In this document: positions 1-6,404 of the stretch, piece after piece
Position numbering within the stretch: the first letter of the stretch is position 1
How the letters are laid out: every line of letters begins with the position of its first letter
Assembly: GCA_026398285.1 (NCBI GenBank)
Contig: JAPLTI010000127.1
Location: 1 to 10,813 of the forward strand
DNA: 10,813 bases
Direction of reading: 5' to 3'
From: Verrucomicrobiota bacterium
GTDB lineage: Bacteria; Verrucomicrobiota; Verrucomicrobiia; Chthoniobacterales; Terrimicrobiaceae
Notes under the pieces: model-generated
Told to the model about the DNA's origin: nothing
What the model saw: the letters and a program-made list of their open reading frames with translations, nothing else
Databases searched by the model: none
Position numbers and translations under genes: made by a program

Positions 1-50
1 CCGCCAAGGATACGCGCGGCCTGGGATCGTGAGGCCGCATTTTCAGACAT
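1..50 (-). CDS. 5' end of an unidentified downstream gene (partial)
   Basis: An ATG at 50-48 opens a frame that stays open to the window edge (17 codons, beginning MSENAASRSQAARILG). It starts 2 bases after the TGA of the ACT-domain gene, so it would be the fourth member of the same minus-strand operon. No clear Shine-Dalgarno sequence precedes it, and translation may be coupled to the gene upstream. Too little is visible to name a family. Confidence 0.4.
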   Translation of the reverse strand, partial: MSENAASRSQAARILG

Positions 51-52
51 GA

Positions 53-517
53 TCAGCGGGAGAGGTCGCCTTGAGTGAGCAGCTTGAAGCTTTCTCCCAA
101 GAGCACAGAAGTCGCGCACTCGATATCATCCACATGCAAGACGAGCACGGCGCGACCGCGAGGACGCACCAAAAGCGGGTAGCTGAAGTGGACATTCACT
201 TCCGCCATGAGAAGGGCGGCCAGCAGCTTCGAGAGGTCGCCGGGACCATCTGCCAACTCGACGACCATGAGCTCGCAGGAGCTGTGCGGAATATTGTGTT
301 CGCAAAAAAGCTCCTCTGTGCGGTCGGGGTCACTGACGATGATTCGACTGATCGCGGACTCGTAGGATTCCGCAATGCTGAGTGCCAGAACGATGATATT
401 GTTCTGATCGAGCAGGCGCACGATTTCGAGAAGTGCACCGACTTTATTTTGAAGAAAAACGGAAAACTGACGCACTTGCGGAGTATTCAGCTTTTCGGTG
501 GTGGATGCAGCGGCCAT
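53..517 (-). CDS. Tandem ACT-domain protein (small-molecule-sensing regulatory protein)
   Basis: This is a 154-residue protein made almost entirely of two ACT-like beta-alpha-beta-beta-alpha-beta units, roughly residues 14-80 (starting VRQFSVFLQNKVGAL) and 82-150 (starting CELMVVELADGPGDL). The K-x-G-x-L and G-x-L motifs at the start of each unit are typical of ACT domains, which bind amino acids or similar ligands at dimer interfaces. No catalytic domain is attached, so a stand-alone sensor or regulatory subunit is likely; ligand and partner are unknown. I chose the ATG at 517, 7 bases past the TAA of the upstream gene. A GTG at 565 would add 16 residues but overlap that gene by about 40 bases. 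It is the third gene of a packed operon starting at 1801. Confidence 0.8.
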   Translation of the reverse strand: MAAASTTEKLNTPQVRQFSVFLQNKVGALLEIVRLLDQNNIIVLALSIAESYESAISRIIVSDPDRTEELFCEHNIPHSSCELMVVELADGPGDLSKLLAALLMAEVNVHFSYPLLVRPRGRAVLVLHVDDIECATSVLLGESFKLLTQGDLSR

Positions 518-524
518 GGCGTTG

Positions 525-995
525 TTACTTGTAAGAATATACCATACAGGTGTCGGCTTTGTCACCTTCCGTCATGATAAGGCGGATGAAATACCTGCCG
601 CTGCGAATCACGGAAATGCCGGCAGTGGAGCACGAGGAATTCCCTGAGTATTCTTGCCCTGCGGGATAGCCCCAGGTGTCAAAAATCGACAACCTCAATT
701 GCGAGAAGAGCTCCGAATTTGCCGCAGAGAACCTGTAGTCGTTTCCGGCAAAAAGAAAGACCTCGAGAAGGACAGGCTCGGCCTTGGCGAGCGTCCCGGA
801 CCAGAAGCCATCGTGGACCTGATACCCCTCGCCTTCATTTCCCGCCGCGAGTTCCAGCGCAAGGCTGCGTGGGCTTTGATCATGGGCATTCCAATCAAGC
901 GGAGAGGAATTCGCGGATTCGGCCTTGTCCGACTGGGCAGGTGCGTGAGCGATTCCAGCGAGAAAGATCGTAAAAAGAAGTGTCCGCACTTTCAT
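525..995 (-). CDS. Secreted hypothetical protein
   Basis: This 156-residue protein has a clear Sec signal peptide: MK-VR, a hydrophobic core to about residue 17, and an AHA-P-like cleavage region near residues 17-21. The mature part is about 135 residues and rich in beta-prone and aromatic segments, and two Cys (in NSSCST and DTCMVY) could form a disulfide. No family is recognised. The start overlaps the stop of the preceding gene by ATGA (992-995), which indicates translational coupling with the larger secreted protein; the two may work together outside the cytoplasm. The function is unknown. Confidence 0.7.
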   Translation of the reverse strand: MKVRTLLFTIFLAGIAHAPAQSDKAESANSSPLDWNAHDQSPRSLALELAAGNEGEGYQVHDGFWSGTLAKAEPVLLEVFLFAGNDYRFSAANSELFSQLRLSIFDTWGYPAGQEYSGNSSCSTAGISVIRSGRYFIRLIMTEGDKADTCMVYSYK

Positions 996-1801
996 TTTTT
1001 AGAGTCCACATCCGCTGCGGCGGCCGTGATCGCGGACATGGTTGAGGCAATGCTCTGGACGGCCGACGGGGGCAGGGAGGAATTGGACTGGGACATCAGA
1101 GCCGATGCCGTGTGCAAGCCTTCAGAGAGCTGTTTGACGATGGGGCGTTTTTTGGAATTTTCGGGGAGATTCTCGACTCTACCCAGAATGCGCTTTGCTA
1201 TTTCAGGTTGAACCAGCAAATCGGTGGATGTGGAGTTTTCATCACTGGCAAGGAGGTTCGATGCCATATCTATCTGACGAACCCACGAGCCCGCCACGGC
1301 GAGAACGACCAGCGGGCTGTCCTTTTGCTCCAGCAGGCAAAGTCGAATATCATTCTGCATGGCATCCAACTCCTCGCGCAGGCGGCTCCAATTTCCGGCA
1401 TCAGCAAAGTCGGATATGCTCTGACTGCGGGCGACGATTTGTTGGCTCACATTGAGTTTTTTGGCGAGAAGGAGCGTGTCGCGGGCAGTGTTTTTCACGC
1501 TCTGCCCGTCCTGAGCCTCGATCGCCATGAAGCCGTCGGCTGCGAGCATTCCAAGTTGTAGAGCTATGTGCTCGCGGTCGGATGTAGAAGCAGGGACAGA
1601 TGGGCGAAGAAGCTTGCTCCAATTCGGTTGGCATTGCTTGTCGACAGCGAGAAAAAACTCCCCGGGCGTGGGAATGGAGACGGTGTCAAGAAACGAGGCG
1701 TCGCGCATTTGCTCCGGGGTGAGGCGTTCCGCTATTGCGTGCAGGCCCAGCGGAGAGGCAATCAGGAGCAGGGCAGCTGTTCGGAGATTCTTCGAAAGCA
1801 T
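992..1801 (-). CDS. Secreted hypothetical protein, helical, first gene of operon
   Basis: This 269-residue protein has an N-terminal signal peptide (MLSKNLR followed by a hydrophobic stretch, cleavage probably near residue 22-25). The rest is predicted mostly alpha-helical, with segments such as TPGEFFLAVDK, a central LGMLAADGFMAI block and a Ser/Ala-rich C-terminus. It resembles, from memory only, lineage-conserved secreted proteins of Verrucomicrobiota with no assigned function. It heads a minus-strand operon and its TGA overlaps the next ATG by 4 bases. The 129-bp divergent region upstream (1802-1930) should hold its promoter, but I see no convincing -35/-10 pair on this strand. Confidence 0.7.
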   Translation of the reverse strand: MLSKNLRTAALLLIASPLGLHAIAERLTPEQMRDASFLDTVSIPTPGEFFLAVDKQCQPNWSKLLRPSVPASTSDREHIALQLGMLAADGFMAIEAQDGQSVKNTARDTLLLAKKLNVSQQIVARSQSISDFADAGNWSRLREELDAMQNDIRLCLLEQKDSPLVVLAVAGSWVRQIDMASNLLASDENSTSTDLLVQPEIAKRILGRVENLPENSKKRPIVKQLSEGLHTASALMSQSNSSLPPSAVQSIASTMSAITAAAADVDSKK

Positions 1802-1895
1802 GTGGAAACCTACACCCCCATTGGAGACTTATCAAAGACTCAAATAACGCGGAGGCCAGCAGCGCTTTGAATCCAATACTGTCCTGCAGGTCACC

Positions 1896-1924
1896 TTGAC
1901 AGAGTCAACGGCCCGAGAATAGAT
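1896..1924 (+). promoter_or_regulatory. Candidate sigma70-like promoter of the SYLF gene
   Basis: A perfect TTGACA lies at 1896-1901. At 17 bp spacing the next hexamer is ATAGAT (1919-1924), a poor -10 match; a one-base shift gives TAGATC. Transcription would begin near 1931, where the GTG start lies, so the mRNA might be almost leaderless, which fits the absence of a Shine-Dalgarno sequence. The -10 is weak, so this is tentative. Confidence 0.3.
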
Positions 1925-1930
1925 CACCGG

Positions 1931-2470
1931 GTGAAAAATTCCATTATCTCCGCATTGGCACTTCTGACATTTGCTAGCTCAGGTTTTTGCTACCCCGCAA
2001 AAGAGTTGCGGGAGAACTCCGAACACGCGCTGCAAAAACTCTATCGCCATAATACCGGTGCGAAAGTGCTGGGTGAAAAAGCTCTGGCTGTCCTTGTTTT
2101 TCCCGAAGTTTACAAAGCAGGTTTTATTTTCGGCGCTCAGCGTGGTGACGGCGTTCTCTTCGAGCGTGGAAAAGCAGTCGGCTACTACAACACCACGGCG
2201 GCTTCCTACGGATTTCAAGCGGGAGTGGAAAAATTCTCCTACGCACTCTTCTTTATGGACAAGGCCTCACTGAACTACCTCCGCAAGTCCAATGGATTCG
2301 AGCTTGGCGGAGTGCCAAACCTCGTCGTGGCCGACAAGGGATTTTACAAAACGTTTTCCACAACGACCCTGCAGAAGGGCGTGTATGCCTTCTTTTTCAG
2401 CCAGGAAGGCCTCATGGCCGGAATCAGCCTCCAAGGCACAAAGGTCTCAAAATTTACGCCGAGCAAATAA
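1931..2470 (+). CDS. Secreted SYLF-domain (YSC84/DUF500) protein
   Basis: This 179-residue protein has a signal peptide (MKNSIISALALLTFASSG, cleavage around residues 18-21) followed by one SYLF domain spanning nearly all the rest. Typical features are an amphipathic N-terminal helix (about 24-45), then the glycine-punctuated core with FPEVYKAGFIFGAQRGDGVL (about 56-75), SYGFQAGVEKFSYALFF (about 92-108) and VYAFFFSQEGLMAGISLQG near the end. SYLF domains bind phosphoinositides in eukaryotes; bacterial members are mostly periplasmic or outer-membrane associated with undefined roles. The GTG start is the only one that includes the whole signal peptide. It stands alone, divergent from the operon on its left and convergent with the phosphatase gene on its right. 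Confidence 0.85.
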   Translation: MKNSIISALALLTFASSGFCYPAKELRENSEHALQKLYRHNTGAKVLGEKALAVLVFPEVYKAGFIFGAQRGDGVLFERGKAVGYYNTTAASYGFQAGVEKFSYALFFMDKASLNYLRKSNGFELGGVPNLVVADKGFYKTFSTTTLQKGVYAFFFSQEGLMAGISLQGTKVSKFTPSK

Positions 2471-2494
2471 GTTTGGTTTTCAACTGTTGAACCG

Positions 2495-2517
2495 CCCCCC
2501 GTTTGAATTGAGGGGGG
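2495..2517. terminator. C6/G8 hairpin between convergent genes
   Basis: Six C (2495-2500) can pair with six of the eight G at 2512-2519 across an 11-base A/T-rich loop. It sits in the 54-bp gap between two convergent stop codons, where a terminator serving both genes is expected. No long U tract follows on either strand, so an intrinsic terminator is only a reasonable guess. Confidence 0.4.
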
Positions 2518-2524
2518 GGAGGCA

Positions 2525-3784
2525 TTACTCTTCGAAGAGAACCTCGCGCATGAGGCTGTAGATTTTCGTATTGTCGAAACTTCCTTGAACTTCATCTGCA
2601 TTTTTCCCTGCCGCGCGGACGAGAATCCCACCAGATGCGTCGCTCAATGTGCCCCAGGTGATGACAAAGGGATGCACCACGCCTGAGCGGTCAGGTTTGG
2701 AGAGGAATGGTTGACCATCAGGCGCGAGTCCGTAAGGGGCACCATTGGTGTCCTTCCCGCTTGCGGCTTTGGCCAGGAGGTCGGGTTTCGGAGGGAAGCC
2801 CAGAACATCCATGGCACCAGCCGAGCTGTCGGCGGCTGTGATGAGCAAGGTCTCAGGGTGTTTATTGATAAACTCCAGCACGGTTCCGAAGGCATCATCA
2901 GCGCGCTTCAGAGCGTCTAGGACGCCTGGAGCATTATTGAAATTCGCGAAGTTATCCGACCCCTCCTCCTCCACCACGAGGAAGAAAGGCCCAGGAGCGA
3001 GGACGCGAAGGGCGGCGGCGGTCATTTCTTGAAGGGTGGGAGCCTCGGGGGCGTAGATCGGCAAGCCGAGCGCTTTGAGCTTGTCCGCCTCCATGTCGTT
3101 GAAGGTGTCCTGCTCGGCAAAAATGCCAAGGAGCTTCTTGGTTTCGGCAGGCACGGACTGAAGCTCGGTGCGGTTGAAGACAACAGTATAGCCATTTTTT
3201 TTAGCTTCTTCGATGAGGTCGCGGCCGTCCGTTCGCTTCCCAGACTTCACATGGCGGCCCGCTTTGGATGGAGGCAGGAACCACTCTTCGCCACCGCTGA
3301 GAATGACATCCACGCCGGATTCGACAACCTGTGCAGTGATTTGCTCGTAGTCATCACGGTGCGCGGTGCTCGCCACAAAGCAAGCGGTGCCGGGCTCGAT
3401 GATGCTGCCGGAGTTCACAAGACCCGTGCGGACGCCGCGCCTCATCGCTTCGTGCATCAGACTGCCTTGCTCACCGTTCGCAGCTGTCGGGCGCGAGGCG
3501 GATTTTCCATCCGTGCCGAATGCGGCGGATGGGACCTTGATGCCATACGCATGGGAGGTCGCCCCGCCGTTTGATGTCGCGGAAAGCGAATCCGCCATGT
3601 GGCCGCGATAGACGGCGATATGCGGTATGCGGTCCCAGTTGAGCTCTGCATCGGGGCCAGCCCAATAAAAACGGGCAGCCTGCCAGTTGGCAACGCCCGC
3701 GCCATCGGGGTGGATGAAGATGACATTGTTGGCGGAGGCGTGCGCACAAACGGCGAGCAGTGATAAAAGAATGGGTCTGAACAT
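2525..3784 (-). CDS. Secreted PhoA-type alkaline phosphatase homologue lacking the zinc histidines
   Basis: This 419-residue protein has a signal peptide (residues 1-18) and spans the alkaline phosphatase fold. Landmarks by alignment from memory to E. coli PhoA: D27 in HPDGAG (D51), nucleophile candidate S71 in ATSNGGATSHAYG (S102), R143 (R166), E272 and D277 in VEEEGSDNFANFNN (E322, D327), D319 in TAADSSAG (D369), and the closing SFDNTKIYSLM. The zinc histidines appear replaced: H331 by N281, H370 by S320, H412 by A383. The Asp before the nucleophile is also not conserved. A phosphomonoesterase role is therefore uncertain; it may use another metal set, act on another substrate, or be inactive. 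The gene is intact with no disabling mutation. It is monocistronic on the minus strand. Confidence 0.8.
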   Translation of the reverse strand: MFRPILLSLLAVCAHASANNVIFIHPDGAGVANWQAARFYWAGPDAELNWDRIPHIAVYRGHMADSLSATSNGGATSHAYGIKVPSAAFGTDGKSASRPTAANGEQGSLMHEAMRRGVRTGLVNSGSIIEPGTACFVASTAHRDDYEQITAQVVESGVDVILSGGEEWFLPPSKAGRHVKSGKRTDGRDLIEEAKKNGYTVVFNRTELQSVPAETKKLLGIFAEQDTFNDMEADKLKALGLPIYAPEAPTLQEMTAAALRVLAPGPFFLVVEEEGSDNFANFNNAPGVLDALKRADDAFGTVLEFINKHPETLLITAADSSAGAMDVLGFPPKPDLLAKAASGKDTNGAPYGLAPDGQPFLSKPDRSGVVHPFVITWGTLSDASGGILVRAAGKNADEVQGSFDNTKIYSLMREVLFEE

Positions 3785-4134
3785 GGACGGGAATCAAAGA
3801 GCGGAGAGGCCAATCAGACAATCAACGATTCGTGACATTTCCGTTTCAGACGCTCTCAAATGAAAAAGCCTCAGCGTGGCCGCATGTTTTTTGACGATGC
3901 CGAATTCTGGCAACTAATCAATGCATACCGCCTTCCCAATAGACGCCATCCTGCCAGTAATTGCCACAGGCGGTGGCGACGGGAGGAATATGACGATTTT
4001 GACAATATTGAGGTGCCTTGCTGGTTCTGTAGCGGTGTCTCTATGAGCGCCGGGAATTGGTAGCGCCCCTCGACTCTGAACTCTCGACTCTTTTTGACAA
4101 AATCATGGATAACAAAATCGTTTTTTGGATGGGG
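3785..4134. other. Spacer without a convincing gene
   Basis: About 350 bases lie between the phosphatase start and the first REP-like repeat. Short open frames exist on both strands but none has a ribosome binding site, a recognisable protein or convincing composition. The phosphatase promoter should lie at its left end. A minus-strand segment around 3925-3990 reads as Tyr/Trp/Gly-rich peptide (NYWQDGVYWEGG) without a start codon and could be a decayed coding remnant. A short tandem echo of tcgactct occurs at 4068-4090. Confidence 0.5.
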
Positions 4135-4272
4135 TGGCGCGCTGCCGCGCGATTCGTGAATCTGGGAGGGACCTAGTCTCGCATGTCCCATTTTTCAGCC
4201 GTGAAGCGGCGTCTCGTAATCCATGGGATCGCCAGGCCCTTGGCGTGCCAAATTTCAGCCGCGAAGCGGCGC
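4135..4272. repeat. REP-like palindromic repeat, copy A (two modules)
   Basis: The first module has a GC palindrome (cgcgctgccgcgcgattcg, 4138-4156), a spacer containing ctgggaggg, and a small hairpin, cagccgtgaagcggcg, at 4196-4211. The second module (4225-4271) begins gggatcgccaggcccttgg and ends with another cagccgcgaagcggcg hairpin. Copy B at 7398-7539 has the same two-module order. The 3' end of the toxin pseudogene lies about 85 bases further right. Confidence 0.75.
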
Positions 4273-4357
4273 ATCTTCGGGAGCGGTTGATTTGCAAAAA
4301 GTGAAAGAAAATGAACACTTGCTGCCCCCTCGTTTCCAAGGGGTATTCACGACTAGA

Positions 4358-5274
4358 TTATATCGCGCTCCGCCAAGGTCCGCCAGCGTCCCAAATGAAA
4401 TTCCCATCCTGCTTCTCCACCGAAGAAATGACGATGGGGCGGAGGAATTCAGCAACGAAGTTCACGACATCTAAAAATGAGTCTGGAGCGTTGGTGAATC
4501 GATTACGGCGAAGAAACGCAGTCCACTGGGCGACCTTTGATGGAATCATCGCGAACTCTTCCGTGAAACACACGGGACTGTCAATCAACGCTGTGCCTCG
4601 ATTGGAAAAGTCTGCTCGATCGCATGAGAAAGTTCCGGCATGCGGAATTGTCCAGTTTTTGCCAGAAGCCAAATATCGAAAAAATCCTTCATTCGACTAT
4701 TGAGTTCGCCCAGTTTGACCATCGTCTCGAACTTCTCTGCAATCACGGTTTCTCGATTGTAGGAGCGCAGAACGGGCGCGGCATGACCGAGAATTGCGGG
4801 GTAGACGATGGTTGTGGCTTATGGCGTGATGACATCACTAAAGCCAATATCGATCTGCATCGGAATGATCGCGTTCCCAAGCTGTGAGGGGAATGTTGCC
4901 CGGACACCGTGATAGTCGGCATCCTCGGCAATGCGTTCAGTTACCACCGATTCGTGATCGAAAACCATGCCATCCTCATCGGTTGGAATTCGGCAAATCG
5001 CCGCGATGGCATTCCGCACCAAGTCGAGGTCGTTACTAACTCTTCCGAGAAGATCAATAGCCCTCGTCGGGCGGGAAAATGGCATCTCCCACGCCAACAA
5101 CATCAAAGCTCCTTTGAGAACAAAGTGATTCCGGTAATCGGAACGGGCAAGCCGGTAAAGCCACCTTTCAAGGGCGTAGAATTGAGCCAACTCATTGAAA
5201 GGTCTGCCCGATTGGCGTGACAGATTCAACAACCGCTGATGCACAGAGGCTGAAACATTTCTCAGCGGTTTCAT
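4358..5274 (-). pseudogene. AbiEii-like nucleotidyltransferase toxin, inactivated
   Basis: The intact start (ATG 5274) gives 151 residues with the N-terminal half of an AbiEii/AbiGii-type nucleotidyltransferase: FVLKGALMLLAW (51-62) and PTRAIDLLG (69-77). TAA at 4819-4821 interrupts the frame. The same frame resumes with YPAILGHAAPVL, SYNRETVIAEKFETMVKLG and SRMKDFFDIWLLAK, then shifts at about 4604-4609, where one base is missing from a T run (minus strand). The shifted frame continues SNRGTALIDSPVCF to a family-typical FIWDAGGPW end. Joined, it would be about 305 residues, normal for the family. The expected D-x-D nucleotidyltransferase motif reads A72-I-D74, so the catalytic pair is also damaged. 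It overlaps the antitoxin stop by ATGA. Confidence 0.85.
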
Positions 5275-5873
5275 AGTGTTGCCTCCAAATAGGGACGGAT
5301 CACATTTTCAACTCGGCAAACGCGGGCAAACCCCATCACGGTTTGATAATCCCGTTTCGGCTGCGATCGATAGGCGCGAAGAGCTTCAAGCGCGATATCA
5401 AGGCCCACTTTGTTGCGATACTTGAAAACATCTGCCAGAGATTTTTCCCGGCAGTAAACCCGAATGGCAACGCCATCGAGACTATGAGTTTCGATCCCAG
5501 CATTCAGGGATTCAGGAGAAAAGCGGAAAACTTTGATCGGAGGGTAATCGAGACGAGGTATCCGTGCCGTGCGAGGAAGGGCCACCTCCACCGCGTGCGG
5601 AATCTGTGTTGTCAGACGATGAAATGCGAGAGCTGTCAGCAAGCAAAACACAGCTTGTGGCACTTTCTTCGCAATAGTGAGAAGATCGGGTTCCCCCGGC
5701 GGCGGGAGTTCAGCAAGTCGAAACAGGCCGCGTGCGATCTGCTCGATTTCTCCGCGATCACGCATTTCATAGAGTGAGCGGGGGTGAATTCCAGCCCGCA
5801 GGGCTTCGCAAGTCCGCAGCGTTCCATTGCATTCTTTGAAGGTGCGATGTGCGTGTTGCGTTGAAGATTGCAT
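5271..5873 (-). CDS. AbiEi-like antitoxin / transcriptional autorepressor (type IV TA)
   Basis: This intact 200-residue protein starts at the ATG at 5873. An N-terminal winged-helix segment (about residues 12-50) includes RTCEALRAGIHPRSLYEM and RGEIEQIARGLFRL, the usual AbiEi N-terminal layout. The C-terminal antitoxin domain (about 60-190) includes AVFCLLTALAFHRLT and CREKSLADVFKYRNKVG, the latter a family hallmark. AbiEi proteins counter the AbiEii nucleotidyltransferase without direct binding and repress their own promoter. The stop overlaps the toxin start by ATGA, as in functional abiE operons. Since the toxin is broken, this antitoxin is now an orphan. A 15-bp inverted repeat 1 base upstream of its start is the likely operator. 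Confidence 0.85.
   Translation of the reverse strand: MQSSTQHAHRTFKECNGTLRTCEALRAGIHPRSLYEMRDRGEIEQIARGLFRLAELPPPGEPDLLTIAKKVPQAVFCLLTALAFHRLTTQIPHAVEVALPRTARIPRLDYPPIKVFRFSPESLNAGIETHSLDGVAIRVYCREKSLADVFKYRNKVGLDIALEALRAYRSQPKRDYQTVMGFARVCRVENVIRPYLEATL
5282..5286 (-). promoter_or_regulatory. Shine-Dalgarno site of the toxin gene
   Basis: On the minus strand GGAGG lies 7 bases before the ATG at 5274, inside the last codons of the antitoxin gene. It confirms the toxin start and is one of the few strong ribosome binding sites in this window. Confidence 0.65.
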
Positions 5874-5874
5874 A

Positions 5875-5924
5875 CTGGATAATAATGCAAATAGTTTCTA
5901 ACATCATGCTGCATTTTTATCCAG
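5875..5924. promoter_or_regulatory. Inverted-repeat operator upstream of the antitoxin
   Basis: The arms ctggataataatgca (5875-5889) and tgcatttttatccag (5910-5924) are reverse complements at 14 of 15 positions, separated by 20 bases. They lie directly before the AbiEi start at 5873, where the promoter must be. Characterised AbiEi proteins bind paired inverted repeats in their own promoter, so this is probably the autoregulatory operator. The proximal arm abuts the start codon. Confidence 0.65.
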
Positions 5925-6036
5925 CTACTTTTCAGGAAAATGAGAAACAGCGAGTCAAAACCTGAAGCATTCTCAGGCGTGTTTGGTTTCCAAATTTTGA
6001 AAACACTTTTGCTCGTCCAGCTTCGCGACGAGCGCG

Positions 6037-6155
6037 CCCCATTTTTTCAGCCGCACAGCGGCGTTTCTTCTGGATGCAATGGCGGCCTTGCCGCGTAAGT
6101 CGGACCCCGACGGCCTCCGGCTCGTAGCCTACGCCTCGGAGAGCGCGGCGTCCCT
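6037..6155 (+). repeat. REP-like repeat copy D, left part, cut by the IS110 element
   Basis: Begins with a cccattttttcagccg module and continues through a multi-hairpin segment (for example gtcgg-acc-ccgac). Bases 6057-6155 are identical over 99 bases to 7659-7757 in copy C. Identity stops exactly at the CT of gcgtccct, where the IS begins, and resumes beyond it at 7375. Just upstream, gctcgtc (6011-6017) and gacgagc (6027-6033) form another hairpin followed by T6. Confidence 0.8.
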
Positions 6156-6217
6156 TGTTTCTTCAATTTATGCTATTTTCTGTTCGCTGAGCGCAGATGC
6201 ATTCAGCAACCAGAAGA

Positions 6218-6404
6218 GACCCGCTGCTGCTGCGCAGCAGCAGCGGGTCGGCACCGGAAGACCGCTGCGTCCCTTGCGCCCTTTCGAGGAGCCCGTGGGT
6301 AGTTTGGCCGCCGGTGCTTTTGGTTTTCAACTCGAACAGTTGCCTGAGCGGGCGCGAGGTCCAATCCCACGCGCCAAGCTCGTAATACAAGGATGAGTCA
6401 AACC
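6218..6404 (+). ncRNA. Predicted IS110 bridge RNA
   Basis: A 32-base perfect palindrome (6218-6249) can form the 5' hairpin. Next, gcaccgg (6251-6257) pairs with ccggtgc (6311-6317) to close a target-binding loop. Inside it, gcgtccct (6267-6274) equals the left target including the CT core; gggtag (6297-6302) pairs with the right target CTACC (T by wobble); cct-ttcg-agg (6280-6289) separates the two guides. The donor-binding loop is closed by ggttt (6322-6326) with aaacc (6400-6404) and actc (6330-6333) with gagt (6395-6398). It holds acagttgc (6336-6343), equal to the element's right end, and acaag (6387-6391), complementary to its left end CTTGT. An inner stem (gagc, ggcgcg / cgcgcc, gctc; 6346-6381) divides them. 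This is the arrangement described for IS621. RNA ends are estimates. Confidence 0.75.

Noticed and set aside
654..1211. 185-codon plus-strand frame opposite the secreted-protein operon
   Set aside because: Antisense to two genes with signal peptides and coupled starts; its own translation has no recognisable features.
3029..3574. 181-codon plus-strand frame within the phosphatase gene
   Set aside because: Shadow of the phosphatase on the other strand; no ribosome binding site or family signal.
3860..4063. 67-codon plus-strand frame in the spacer right of the phosphatase
   Set aside because: No ribosome binding site, odd composition rich in Trp/Arg/Cys, and no recognisable motif.
6011..6047. 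Intrinsic terminator on the plus strand
   Set aside because: The 7-bp stem is followed by T6 only after 8 bases and no plus-strand gene ends upstream; more likely a repeat module.
6079..6396. Plus-strand frame starting MAALPRKSDPDG
   Set aside because: Its start is encoded by the palindromic repeat and occurs again at 7681; the rest covers the bridge RNA region. Repeat-derived, not a gene.
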